DNA from: Bimuria novae-zelandiae CBS 107.79
Lineage: Eukaryota; Ascomycota; Dothideomycetes; Pleosporales; Didymosphaeriaceae
DNA: 64,000 bases
Assembly: GCA_010015655.1 (NCBI GenBank)
Contig: ML976681.1
Coordinates: 125,576 to 189,575 of the forward strand
Direction: 5' to 3'
Numbering within the stretch: the stretch's first letter is position 1; the number at the start of each line of letters is the position of its first letter. Positions 45,272-56,869 of this stretch are shown piece by piece. The notes beneath the pieces were generated by a model. That model worked only from the letters and a program-made list of their open reading frames with translations, was not told the DNA's origin and did no database searches. A program made the translations under genes and the position numbers.

Positions 45272-45496
45272 TGTCCAATTATAAGGCCTTTGTAATCCTG
45301 CACTATTATTAATAGTGTAGTAGAGAATATAAGGCTGGCGCACCTCTAGCTACACACTATCCTAGTTAGTGCTAGCGTTAGGTCGGCACGTACTAGAGAC
45401 CTCGCCTACGGCCAATCTCCATTACTCAATTAATAAACTTTATTAACTATCAAGATCACACCATCTTAAAGTGACAGAATACCATTAAATCTCACA
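45272..45496 (+). repeat. 3' LTR of Cop4b
   Basis: 225 bp, TGTCCAATTATAAGG to AAATCTCACA. Keeps TG..CA ends, unlike the 5' copy (TA). Confidence 0.92.
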
Positions 45497-45509
45497 TTGG
45501 TTCGTAATA

Positions 45510-45800
45510 GAGGTAAACCTTTAAGTAAAAAAAGAGCTCACTTACGCAGCGCTCTTACGTGTTTGTCTAGTATAAGAGAAGATAGCGCGTTTACGCAATT
45601 AGCGTAAGAAGATATATTAAAAAAAATAAAAATTATTTAATTATAGCATATCTATAGTAAATAAGTTAGAAGCCTTAAAGGCTTGTAAGGAACTTACTTA
45701 GACTATAGAGTTTATTAACCTAAATACCGCCCTAGGTGCTAAAGTAATAGACTAGTTTATAATTTAGTTAAAGCCTTCCTTTTCTACTACGTAGTACTAT
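45510..45800 (+). pseudogene. Antisense ORF of Gyp3, second part
   Basis: After removing Gyp2 (one copy of GAGGT kept) the frame from 16385-16549 continues: KPLSK-type segment, then ALTCLSSIREDSAFTQLA, then LEALKACKEL and INLNTALGAKVID. Lys/Leu rich, with stops at Gln codons. It ends about 100 bases from the chromodomain of Gyp3 on the opposite strand. Family unknown. The orientation and position match the antisense ORF of Gyp2. Confidence 0.5.
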
Positions 45801-45899
45801 TAGTCCTTGTACCCTCCTAAATTATTATTATATTATATATTTTATTTCCTTTAAAGCTTTCTCGCGTTACTCTAGTATAGTAGTAGTAATTATAGATCT

Positions 45900-47300
45900 T
45901 GTTTCGTGTCTTCTTTAAGAGCTATTAGTAGTTCTTATAAAGTTTAAATTTAGTTTTTTATATATTTTTTAAGTGTGGGTAGCCTTTCTACTTAACTAAC
46001 TATTTTTATAAAAATTTATTATTTTAGAAGTCTTCTTATCTAACTTCTTTATATTCTAAAAGTATTTTAACTTTAAATTTATTTTCTTCCTGCATCTAGT
46101 AATAGAAGGTTATCTTAACTAGTGTTTTAAGATCTACAGGTTTAAGTTAGTCTATATAAAATACTAGGTATATCTTAGTATCTAGCGGTAGTTTTAATTA
46201 GTAGTTCATTAGTAATATCGATTTAATAATAAAAAATAGTCTAACTTTAATATAGTCTAGTTTCTTATGTTTCTTCTTCTAAGTTTAAAGATTTTTTCTA
46301 AGTAGATATGCTTTATCCCCCTTTTTTAGCTAAGGTACCGTTTTCTTTTTTAGTTTATATATAAAATACTTTACTACTAAGCTTTGTGCATGTGTCTTAT
46401 TTATAGTTTCTACCATGTTAATTACTTCTTCTATGCTAGTTACTGTAGAAAATACTTAATTAAAGAGATGTAGGTGTCTTTTGTAGTTTATATAAAACAA
46501 TGTAAATCCTATTGCTACTAATATCTTGTTATTATATGCTAATTATGCTATAAATAGTAAGGAAATCTAGTTATTCTTCTATTTATTATAGCAGATGCGT
46601 AGTTACGTTTTAATTATTTAATTTATACGTTTTGTTTCTCTGTCTGTTTGCGGATAATATGCTATTAATAGTTCTTAATTTATTCTAATAAGTGCTATAA
46701 GCGTTGTCTAGTAGTTCAAGGTAAAGAGTTTATCTCTATTACTAGTAATTATTTTTAGAATACTATAGTATTTTATAAGTTAATTTTGGATAAGGAATGC
46801 GAGTTTCTTTGCTATAGTTATCTTTTAATATAGTAGTAATTCCACGTATTTAGTAAATTAATAGACAATATTTAGTATTATATTATAACTAATTCCTATT
46901 ATAGGATCCTTTAATCTTAGTAGTCCTATAATAAAATCTATAGCAATGTCTTCCTATAGTATAACTAGTATTTAGGTTACTTGCATCTCTCTATACTTAA
47001 GATATATTACGTGCTTATTACGCTGGCAATCTACGTATCTATAGATATAAATAGTTACTACTTCCTTAATTCTTTTAATGCTGTAGTTCTGCTAAATAAG
47101 TTCTATTATCTTCTTAATACCTGGGTGTCTATACACTAGGTTATCGTGGCATTATCGTATCATCTCTATCTGCAGTTTCTTAGATACTTTTTGTATAGTA
47201 ACTAAGAGTTAGTTAAGTTCTACTATAAGTTCTAGAGATCTATCCTTATTTTTTATAGTAGTATAAAGTAGGTCTTTACTTTTTTGCCTATAAAATTACT
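45900..47300 (-). pseudogene. Gyp3 integrase and chromodomain
   Basis: Minus strand. Chromodomain at about 46120-45900: FKVKILLEYKEV, then LVK, stop, KGYPHLKN, and the end block, with Trp changed to stop. Integrase C-terminal domain at about 46380-46130: KKGDKAYLLRKNL, then HKKLDYIKV and LKLPLDTKIY, a clear match to the chromoviral GDKVYLLRRN layout. Core block at 46668-46624: AYYPQTDRETKRIN. Heavily mutated, but the family is clear. Confidence 0.82.
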
Positions 47301-47379
47301 TTATTAACTAAGCACGTCTACTTGTCTATTTTCTTTTCTTACTATATAGATAACTTTAAACTTATATTATCTAGTAGTC

Positions 47380-47930
47380 TATAACTATTGCTATTATCGT
47401 AGTATAAGTTCTTTTCTTATTATAAATTAGAATAGATTTTTATAATCTATATTAATTTCTAGCATTAAATAATTAAGGGCGTAGATCCTCTAGTGCTTTA
47501 ATACTTTTACGATAGCGTAGAGTTCGTTATCGTGTATGTGTAACGAGGTAGGCACGGTCGAACACGTGGCCTTCTCTCGCTTATAGAGGTTCCGGCTAGG
47601 CTAGGATCAAACACTAGCGCTAGTGGCTAACCCTAGCATATCCTATATATATTATACTATACAAGTAATACTTGGCTTAAGTATTCTCGTGCGTACCTTT
47701 TGGTGCAGGTGAGGAAGTCACATAGTATTGGCTTAGTAAGCGGGGCGCTTACCTCATTACAGTATGTCGTATCGTGTTTCTACGTTATTAAACTTTCGTG
47801 AGTAGTATGCAATTAGATGCCATTTACTATTTTTTTCTTATTTTGCATATACGCCCATTGTAAGGTCGCTTACGTTTATTTTAAATCGTAGTAGTTTTCT
47901 ATATTAAAAGTAAATAAGTGCTAGTGGCGT
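47380..47930 (-). pseudogene. Gyp3 RNase H, interrupted by a solo LTR
   Basis: Excluding 47539-47766, the minus-strand frame reads LIAYYSRKFNNVETRYDTHDN and then ELYAIVKVLKH, the standard gypsy RNase H block (SRKLSPAE-NYETHDKELLAIV), followed by INIDYKNL (TDHKNL). It restores exactly across the solo LTR once one GTATG copy is dropped, which supports the insertion call. Confidence 0.8.
47539..47761. mobile_element. Solo LTR in Gyp3 (223 bp) with long terminal repeat ends
   Basis: Exact duplication GTATG at 47534-47538 and 47762-47766. Ends TGTAACGAGGTAGGC and GCTTACCTCATTACA form a 15-base inverted repeat with two mismatches, longer than in most LTRs. Little RIP. No full-length relative noticed here. 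A small TIR transposon is an alternative, but 5-bp duplication plus TG..CA favours an LTR. Confidence 0.72.
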
Positions 47931-48878
47931 AATGCATACTATTTTTAAGAGTTAGAATAATATTTTATATTCTACTATCTATATAAATAGTGTATCCTTC
48001 TTTATATTCTTTATATTATTACTAACGCCTAGGGATAGCTAAAATTATAGTTTTAAATACTATAAATAGTAGAGGCACTCTTAACTATACTAGTTAAGTA
48101 AATAAAGGGCTATAGCTAGCGTGCTAATACTAGTTATAAGGCCTTCGCATAGCATATAGCTATTATAAGGGTATTTACAGTCTTTTACTAGGTATTATAA
48201 TCTCTACTTAATAGTCTAAGAATTAGTATAATAGCTATAACGTAGATTAGTAAATTTAGTGTAAGTTAAATAACCTTTCTAGCTTTGCTATAAATAAATT
48301 TGTATTATTATTAGTAATAAAAAGTCTTTAAACGCGTACTCTAAGATGTATTTAAAAACTTAAAAGTTCTATATAAAATCTTTTTAAATAAATCCTTTTA
48401 TTAATAACTATTTAATAGCTTTATAGCTAATAGCGCTAAGGTAAAAAATAATAATAAATTAATTAATTGTTATATTCCCTAAGTAATGACACTTTAATAG
48501 TACCAAGAATTATAGTAATCATAAAATATTTTTAATGGTACGTAAAAGGCACGCGATATTATTAAAATGGTTTTATAAAAAAATTATAAGTACTAAGTTA
48601 AGTAATTAAGTTAGTAATATAGTAATAGAGCTAAGCGACTTAGTGAAAGCACTTTTTAGAAATTTATAAGAAACGGTAATTAATTGCTTTTTAAAACGTT
48701 ATAGTATCTTTAACTTTCGCCTAAAACTATCTATTATATAAAAATTTAAAGTTATGCTTTGAAATTAAGCTTTACTTTAGTCTAAAGCCTTTATTAGTGT
48801 AAAAAGCCTAGGTAAAATTATATATAGTATAGTAGCTAGGGCCTTACGTAATAAGCAGTTATAACTTATTATAATTAG
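47931..48878 (-). other. Gyp3 RT region, too degraded to assign
   Basis: Very AT-rich. Position relative to RNase H implies gypsy RT, but I cannot read a YxDD block or a continuous frame. No other feature seen. Confidence 0.4.
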
Positions 48879-48883
48879 GTTAA

Positions 48884-49138
48884 TGTCCGTACGCAGTACG
48901 GGCAGCTACCTAATATAATATCTTAAGATAGGTAATAATAGTTATGTAATACCGTACAGCCAAAGGCATAGGCCAAAGGCACCATGCGCGAATATTAATC
49001 CTTATAACCCTCTTTCCCCCGTACGTAGACAAGATAGACAAGACTTAAATACTAGATCCTTTTCTTACCCGTACTATCGTATAACTATCTACCCCTATCA
49101 TATCGCGATATGCTTGGCTTAGTATAGCCCATTAAACA
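48884..49138. mobile_element. Solo LTR (255 bp) with internal palindrome
   Basis: Exact duplication GTTAA at 48879-48883 and 49139-49143. Starts TGTCCGTACGCAG and ends CATTAAACA. Near its start CCGTAC-GCA-GTACGG is a perfect hairpin. Contains a tandem CCAAAGGCATAGG/CCAAAGGCACCAT pair near 48960. RIP is mild. No full-length relative noticed in the window. Confidence 0.75.
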
Positions 49139-49143
49139 GTTAA

Positions 49144-49541
49144 TATATAAAAATATAGGTTATAGAAAAAAAATGAAGTATAAAAAAATTTAGACTAGAG
49201 CTAATAAAGTATTTAAACCTATAATAGTAGCCTCTACGTTACTAGCTTAATTACAATTTTTAAATTATATACACTAAATTATCTATAGCCTTTACAAAAT
49301 TTATACCTATTATATATAAATTAGTCTTATTATTCTAGAAAAGTTAATTTTACGTTAATAAACATGCTATTCTAAAGAATATATATACTACATCTTATAT
49401 AGCTAATATTTTAGCGTAATAGACTAGAGTACTCTTACTTAAAAGCGTTTAACTTTAAGATTTTTAAGCTTTTTAACGCGATATGACTATAAAGTTTTTT
49501 TACTTATATTGCTTATTCTTTTTCCTTTATATTCTGCTTTC
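49144..49541. other. AT-rich relic left of Gyp4
   Basis: No frame, LTR or repeat recognised; presumably more of Gyp3. Strong A/T runs (for example GAAAAAAAATG near 49167). Gyp4 inserted after 49541. Confidence 0.45.
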
Positions 49542-49800
49542 TGTGACGGCCTGGCATGCCGGCAGGACACATGACCTCGCGTGAGAGGCGCGACTGCCTC
49601 ACGCCTGGGTGTAGCTACCTTACGCCTGGGCGCAGTTGCCCACGCACCCAGTATAGTTATCTCGGATAGATAGATGTTCCGTGCCGAGCGGCAGCGCATA
49701 AAAGCGCCGCAGGCCTGTGTACCTATAGTCTCCTTATCTTAGTGTAGCTAAAATAGAGCTAACCTACCTTATCTACTCTCTTAATGCAGGAGCCTGTGCC
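49542..49800 (+). repeat. 5' LTR of Gyp4 (right end approximate)
   Basis: Begins TGTGACGGCCTGGCATGCCG after AT-rich DNA, with a sharp rise in GC content. Contains a CCTCACGCCTGGGTG / CCTTACGCCTGGGCG repeated pair (49590-49635) and, near 49697, an ATAAAAGC motif that could be a TATA-like element. The end is a guess from the switch back to RIP-altered sequence. Confidence 0.6.
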
Positions 49801-49849
49801 TATTTTTATATTATACTAAGATTTCTTTACTTAGCTAGAGATAGTAATA

Positions 49850-52513
49850 AAATATTAGGTTAAACCGCTCGATCTACCTGCGCGCATAACTTAATAATAA
49901 CTACCTTAAAGAATCTATCGCACGACTACGCTAAGCTATTAGTTTATTATAAAGTATAATTACCTGTAACGAAAGGTCCTAATACTACTAAGTAACGTAC
50001 CACTTAAAGGGAGTTAAAGGACGTAGTTCGAAAATAGCATGCTATAGCTAGCTAGAAGAGCTAATTAGCCTGCCGCCCTTTACTTAATGAACGTGCTATA
50101 TAGGTAACCCACTACTTACGTAAAGAGGGCTATAAGAGCCCTAGCCTCTATAAGAGAGGAACCTATCCCTACTAACTATCCTAAGCACTACCTACTCGCC
50201 TTTTCCCTACTAGAGAACTAATAACTAGCTACTCTACCTATAGTATTAACAAAATAGCACTAAAACACCTATTTATAGCGTTAGTCCTAGAAAAGGAGAT
50301 GCTGGGCAGCGCGTACGACCTATCTAAGCCCTTTATCTACTAAGAACACGAAATCTAGAGCTATAGCTCTATTACTAAGGAAAACCATAATTAAGACACT
50401 TCCTTAAAACTTGCTCGTATCTAGCAAGGTATTAATAAGGACCTCTTATAACCTCCCTAGCTACCCACGTTTGCTAGCAATAACCTAATTACTACAACGC
50501 TAGAGGCCGTGATTAAGTATTTTAGGCAGGAACTAGTAAAGATTACTATAGAGCTAGTTAGCTAGCTACTTCTTTATAGTGTAGAGCGATAATAACTGCA
50601 TATGTACCACCAGATCGCTACTAATATCTTAGCTAAAGGCGAAGGGCTGCATGGAGCCCTTATTTAAGCGCAGTAAAAGATAGACAGGTTAAAAGCCTAA
50701 CTTGCTAAACAGGCTATAGCAGGCTCTACCCCTAATATACTAGTAACTTAATCTTGTATAACTAAATTCTAAATTCTTTTTTAGACCCTAAGCTAGAGCG
50801 TCCCCTCCGCTAATAACCCGCCAAGCTCTAAGTCTAGTAAGCCTAATAACTTATATTTTTCGCGCTTATTACTATTTAAGCCTATTACTTATTTATATAC
50901 ACGCTCTTTAGGCGTAAGCTAGCGCTTAGTTAAGTTCCTAGACCCTTTACTACTCTTAGACAGCAAGATAACTACGACCTTTAAGCACTAAAGGGCCTAT
51001 ATAGAGAATAAACTTCGGTCCAATCGCGATTAGTTTATAGGAGAGACTTTAGAGGATACCTAAGAGCGTATTGCAGTATATATAACTACACGCACAGAGG
51101 ATCCCGCCCGTAACTAACTTATAACTTTAATTAGAGCTCTACGAGACAGTGGCGAACGCATTAATAATAAATTTATAATAAATATAATAGAGTAAGCTTT
51201 TAGCGACCTACATAAGGAGAAGAAGGCCTGTTAGGCATTTATCTAACTACGCCTCCGCTCTATAGCTAAGTTTACTAGCTTTTAAGTAGACTTCTTTTGC
51301 CTTATAACGCAGCGTAAGCTACCTGCTAACTAATAAGTTAAAGAGTTTTATAAGAAGCTTATAGATTAACTCTGCATAGATATAGGCTGTGATATTTTTG
51401 CCTTAAGGATAATTACTCTAAGTTTATTAACATCGCCCGCGACCTTGTACAAGAGGTAGTAATTATAGACTCCTAGGTTATGGCGCGCGCCGAACGAGAA
51501 TCTCGAAAGAAGGCTACTTCTACCTCAGCCACTAGGTCTCGCGAGTACGCTTTAATACTAGCGTAGCCCCTTACTTATATATAGCTAACGCGCGCTGCCA
51601 CTATAGCTTTAAGTAGCTAGCTTACCTGCTACTATTATAAAAAGTTAGGACATATTACTTAAGACTATCTAAATAGCCCTGTTAATTAGAAAGTGTTAAA
51701 GGCCAGCAATTTAGCACCGCAAGCTAATAAAGAAGTGTACTATAAGGCTAAGGATAGAGGCTTCCTCTCTTCTAATAAGGAATTAGGAAAAGTATTACTC
51801 TAGGGGAAGTCTTCTTCTTAGAGAATCCTATAGGAGCTGCTAGCATACAATACCTCTTATTTAGCGAAAGTGCTTTTACTCTGCCCTGCCGCATCTTAAC
51901 GAACGGGCTAGTAATTAGGTTAAAGGCTCTTATTAATATAAGCGCAGGTAGCTATATCTTAGTTTACCTTAAACACCTTCGCATAATTAAGAAGGGACTT
52001 AAGGTATTTATTAAAAGCATAGAAGCTATTCCCCTAGCTAGATATAATAGTTAACTAAACGGGCAGGTAAATAAGCACTTCCAGACTAACGTAGTGCTAG
52101 ATAGCCACCGCCTTACTACTCACTTTATACCCTGCGATACTAGCCACCACGACCTTATAGTTGGCCACAAGCTTCTTAAGAAAGCTAACGTTTAGATTAA
52201 CTATAAGTAGTAGATGCTTAAGTGGCCAGATATAACATAGATTAACTATAAACGAGATATTATTATCCCAACACGGGGCACAGCTACAGAAATTAATCCT
52301 AAGTATTAGGTAGATACTAACCAACGTAATAAGCTTATAGACGTGGCTGTTATATAGCATATCTACCGCTTATCGTAGCAATCCCCTCAGCGTCGTACCT
52401 ACTAAAAGAACCTAGCGAAGATAGAGGAGTAGCTCCGCTACCAAGCGCTGCCGTTATAAGAGTAGTAGCTAACTCGCCCTAAACCTGTCTCCCGCGAGGA
52501 CCTCGCTGAGGCA
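49850..52513 (+). pseudogene. Gyp4 gag, CCHC knuckle and protease
   Basis: The gag core near 50930-51390 reads LRSNRDQFIGETLED, then ITTRTEDPARNQLITLIRAL and KLPANQQV, stop, EFYKKLID, typical of fungal gypsy gag. Knuckle at 51627-51668: CYYYKKLGHIT, stop, DYL, with C-x2-C and the last Cys changed to Tyr. Protease at 51926-51966: ALINISAGSYILVY (ALIDTGASGYIFV type, catalytic Asp now Asn). Ends at the Lin2 duplication. Confidence 0.75.
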
Positions 52514-52527
52514 GGCCTTAAGATTAA

Positions 52528-52547
52528 GTAGTAGTAGTAGTAGTATT
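52528..52547 (-). repeat. (TAC)n 3' tail of Lin2
   Basis: Plus strand GTAGTAGTAGTAGTAGTATT, six to seven trinucleotide units, abutting the duplication directly. Confidence 0.85.
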
Positions 52548-53249
52548 AATTATCGTCCAGGAACGTAAAGTTCAAGCCTCCCATGGGGCATGGGGACGCG
52601 CCGAGCAGCTGCTTTGGGGCCAGCCAAAGTAGTAAAGGCGTTTCTTGCTATAAAGCTATTACCATCTCTTACAGCGGCTCGTAAGAGTCCGCCCCCCTCC
52701 GTGCGGGGGCTAAATCCTTGTCTTCTTACCTATAGGCTAAGGTGTCTAGGTTTATCTATTATACATGTAGTCTAATAATAAGAGTAGAGTAGGAGCAGCT
52801 TAATCTTTTATAAGCTTAAGTAGAAGTTAGAAATTATTTAGCTCTAGTGCCTTTAGGTATTCCACGCCTTCCCTAGTGGTGTTAAGGGGGCACGCTGGCC
52901 GCTTTAGCCAGTAACCAAACTTTCGAACTAATCGTGGGCAGTGTACGATATGGTCAGGCGCTAGGTCTACGCCGCAAGGGCATTTTGTAACAGCGTCTTT
53001 ATACCTAAATTTCTTATAGTACTAAGCGTAGTGTCCGTGGCGGGTGCGCATGGACAGGAGCTTAGTAAGCGTTAGACGTTAAAGGGTAAGCTCCTTTGGC
53101 TATTTTATAGGGTAGTAAGTGAGGTCCTACTACATGTACTATTTAGATAACTTAGGTAAGCGGGCGCGCTACTAGTTTATCTTAGCGCTTCTCGTGTGGG
53201 CGCGTACGTCTGAATTGAGGCCTAAGACTATAGGCTTAGCTACCATGCT

Positions 53250-56200
53250 GTATAGAGGTCGGGGAGACTTTGCCGCGTTGTTAGCTAGCTAGTCTGCTAA
53301 TTTATTCCCTTCTATTTCGCAGTAACCTAGGGCCTACTAAATAGTAATGTCCAGGTTCTCTATTATCTCCTAGCACCTAACGAACGCCTATTATAAAGAG
53401 GGGGACGAGTTACCTCTTATACACTATATAACAGAAGTGCTGTTAATGCACATGTATATACGTCTTAGCTAGTAGGTAGGCGTAATAAGCGTATAGGCAA
53501 GTCTCCGCTAAGCGCTAATAGCTTTAGCGTTAAAAACGTGGGACCTAGGGTTAAGGGAGTCGTTGCCTTATAGAATAAGGGCCTGTCCTTCGTATATAGC
53601 GTAGCCGTACGTGACGTGTTTGACGCCGTTAATCCATTATTTAGAGCCGTCTAAGAAGATAGTAATAGCGATTAGTAAGAGGAGAGCCTACCACTCCTTA
53701 AAGAGACGGGCGGCGTCCTTCTTAGCTACCTAGTCTGTGGGGTTAGTGCAGCTCCTGGGGGAGTAGTAGGGGGCGCAGAAATCTGGTTAAGGTACTAGGT
53801 TAAAGATCTATGCGAGTTATTATACCTTTAAGTAGGCTCTTTATAGGAGGCCTGCGCCTTAGCCTTTTCTAACTATAGGTAAAAGGGTCTTAGCAGTTAG
53901 CGGGTGTTTATTATTAATTATTAGTAGGTATGCTATAAAGCGAAACTTACATATCTTAAGTGCTACTACCGCTAAGGGGAGTTCTACGTCCCAAAAGACA
54001 GTAATAGTAGGTGTAGTCTAATAGGCCAGCGCGATAGCTCTACATGCCTGCTTAAGGACTTTATTAAGTGCGTTAATGTGCTAGCCTAGTTAGGTACTTA
54101 CTTTAGCGCTTCTTAATTAGCATATAATTCTAGAGGGCTTAGTTCTGCCTCCGTACCAGGCTTCCGCACCGTAAAGGAGCCGTGGGAAGACGCAGGCGAT
54201 TACTGCCTTATAGAGGAACCCTGGTAGGGGGCCGTGTTTAATCTAAGCCAAGCTACGAATATAGTATGCGACAACCCTTGTCTTGGCAGCGCAAGTTATA
54301 ACGTAGGCCTTAAAAATTAGCTTCCTGTTAAACTATACGCCTAGCCAGCGCAGGGCCCCGTTCCCACTCCTAGGGAGAATAGGGTATATAGTAAGGTTCT
54401 CGTCAACGATATAGGGAGGCGCGTAGTCTCCTTTCTACCGTGTAAGATGTATTATTTTAAGCTTATCTAGTAAAAAAGCAATCTTATTATCCGCGCTATA
54501 TCTAATAATGTTACAAACGTCTTTCGCGATTTATTCAACGTTGTAGTCCAGGCTATAAGTGGCTCTATATAGGCAAATGTTGTCAGCATATCCAAATCGC
54601 AGCGTAGTGTCCTAAAGGAGAAGTTCTGCCAGGTACAGCATATAGATAACTAGTAAGAGGGGCGAGCCCTATGGGGTGCCGCAGGCCACTAGGTGGCAGC
54701 CGGATTAGTGTTAGCCGTGGCGGATAAGTATGTGTTAGTTTATAAGAATATTACGCGTAAGCACGAGCACTTTTTAGTGCCAGTCTTGTCCTTTTATTTA
54801 GTGTAGCAGGCGGTTAACGAGGAGGGCGTTAAAGGCCCCAAGCACGTCTATAGTAATCATAGTAACGTGCTAGCCTTTGCTAAAGGCCAGTTCTACGTCG
54901 TGGGTAAAGACAGCAATTAAATCCATAACTAACCTTTTTGGCAGAGCCCCTTTATATTAGGGGCTTAGTACGCCATGTAGCATAGCTAAGTGGGCTATGC
55001 GCTGGGCGATAATCCTTTTAAATTCCTTGCTAAGGCAGAGTAGCATAGCGAGGGGTCTTATAGAGCCTAGAACTATATAGTCCTTCTTGCCATGCTTCCT
55101 AATAAACACGATCTCTCCGTCCTTCCAGGCGGCGGGGTAGTAATTAAGCTTAAGTAGGTCGCGGTAGATGTCGCAAACGTACTATCTAATGTGGTTCCAG
55201 CATGCTATAAGCAGCCAGACAGTTATACTATCTACGCCTAGTAAGGTGCTAGAGACCCTAATCACGCAGCGCTCTGTCTCTTTAATAGACAGATATGTGT
55301 CCCAAGGGATTGTGGGGTTCTCTTATAGGGAGGGCGGTTCTAGCAGGTCGTCCTCTAGCGTAAATCTGCAAAGTAGTGCTTATCAAAGTATCTTAGCCTT
55401 ATCCTTGTCCTTAGTCGCCTCTACGCCTCTAAAGACTATTAGCGCCTAGGTCCTAGTAGGTTCTAGCTTATGCTAGTTAATAATTTAGAAAAGTTCTTAG
55501 TTATTTACCGCGTTATTTATAGTGTGTTACTAGTATTCCTTCTTTATTTTACGGACTATTACTAAGAAGGTGCGCGTCTCCTTAGAGGGGCCCTGCCTAG
55601 TATAGCCGTCTAGCGAGTTTAAGTGTGCCTGGTAAGCTTATTTGCAGGCGTCTATCCACCACGGCGCTAAATAGCCTGTCCCTCTTTTCTTCCTGCCTGC
55701 TATCTCTAGGGCGTTTATAAAGACTTCTTCTAGGGTAGTAACGCGCCTGTCAACGTGCTCGCGAGTCTATAGCCCGTTTAAGCTAGGGGTGCCCTTTATC
55801 CTATTAGTAATAGCGTTAATAAATAGCGGGAGCTTCGTAGTGGGGATCCTATATTAGAACTAGTCGAGCGGCTCCTGTCCCTTACCAGGTATTGTGGTAA
55901 CTAGCGTGTTATAGTCTAAGCCGCAGTTCATGTCCGCTCGTACTGCTATAGTAGCGAAGGGGATATTATAAAAGGAGAGGTCTATAACGTATCCCGCACG
56001 GTGGGTGGGGACCCTAGGCTTTCTAATATAGTCCATGCTACTGTTTGTGGCCTATTAGGCCAGTTCGGCGCCGCCATGTGTAGTTATAACACTAGGTTCG
56101 AACATATTATGTTTAGCGTTAAGGTCGCCCCTAGCTAGGCATCTGTTAGGCGGGGTAAGGTAGGTAATATAGTTAAGAACAGGCGTAGTCTATGGCGCCT

Positions 56201-56600
56201 AGTAGGCATTAAGTATTAAAATTCTATTAACGTTAATCTACTATATATCCTAGTTATAGAGTAGAGTGCGTGGTGTGATTTTCAATTAGTTTTCCTTACA
56301 GGTAAAGATAAGGACCCAGGGGCGGTCTGCCTCCTAGGTTTCCTAGCTATCCTAGCTATCTACTAGTAGGTAGAAGTTATAGCTAGGGTGGTTTAAAGTG
56401 CGTGTGCCTGGCCAGGTAGCCGGCTCTTACATGTAGATAACGTCGATGCCCTCCCTAAAAGCAATTTTAAGGGTAGCTATATATGCTAGGCCGCTTTTAC
56501 TAATATTTATCTAGTATACTTTAATGTTAGGCTCCCTGCGTGGGGTGGGTCTACGGCAGTTATTCCTTATTAGCTTAAGGATTTGTCTATAGTCTAGTCT
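53250..56600 (-). pseudogene. Lin2 ORF2: endonuclease, RT and RNase H
   Basis: Endonuclease at about 56140-56096: LARGDLNAKHNMFEP (GGDFNA-type block). RT: the catalytic site at about 54606-54574 reads RFGYADNICLYRA (YADD changed to YADN). LALLANRLLH-type and W-KDGEIVF-like blocks are visible near 54820 and 55110. RNase H at about 53660-53640: ITIFLDGSK. Stops at Trp/Gln. Same domain order as Lin1, so the two are related families. Confidence 0.82.
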
Positions 56601-56869
56601 TCCTGTAAGGAGGACTATGTGTGCTCTTCCTGTCTCGCGCTTCTGGCAAAAAGCGCGGTAAGGTTTAGGCTATCGCTTGTGGGCGCAGAGGACCGTATAG
56701 GCCTATTTAATAGGCGTGGAGCGGCTTATCGTAAGGCGGTGTCGGGGTACGGGGTCGAGCGTCGAGGTCCTCTTAGGAGACAATGGCTTTGGGTTACCAG
56801 TTCCTGCTCTGGCTGACTTGGTATTATTAACACAGGCTTAGTTTAGTTATTATCTTCTCCGCTAGGGGA

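Larger units (their letters stand above)
40197..45496 (+). mobile_element. Cop4b: complete copia element (5300 bp), inverted partner of Cop4a
   Basis: LTRs 40197-40421 and 45272-45496 (225 bp each). The first bases TATCCGATTAC stand for TGTCCGATTAC. Duplication TTAGT (40192-40196) versus TTGGT (45497-45501), one G-to-A. Gag-pol is one frame from ATG 40458 to about 45208, interrupted only by stops at Gln or Trp codons; I find no indel relative to Cop4a. The polypurine tract AAGCTAAGGGGGTG lies at 45258-45271. Moderately preserved. Confidence 0.94.
16555..45509 (-). mobile_element. Gyp2: gypsy chromovirus, split by five nested insertions
   Basis: Spans 28,955 bp in the window; about 6.9 kb remains once Cop3/Cop4a, the solo LTR, Lin1 and Cop4b are removed. 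LTRs are 16555-16980 and 39780-40196 + 45502-45509, the latter cut near its end by Cop4b. The duplication is GAAGT (16550-16554) versus GAGGT (45510-45514), one G-to-A change. Minus-strand order is gag (39758-38500), protease (about 31390), RT (about 30900-30020), RNase H (about 30000-29560), integrase and chromodomain (29533 across Cop3 to 17590). Order RT-RNase H-integrase makes it gypsy. Confidence 0.88.

Noticed and set aside
49487..49699. 70-codon minus-strand frame rich in Arg
   Set aside because: Within the GC-rich 5' LTR of Gyp4; fortuitous.
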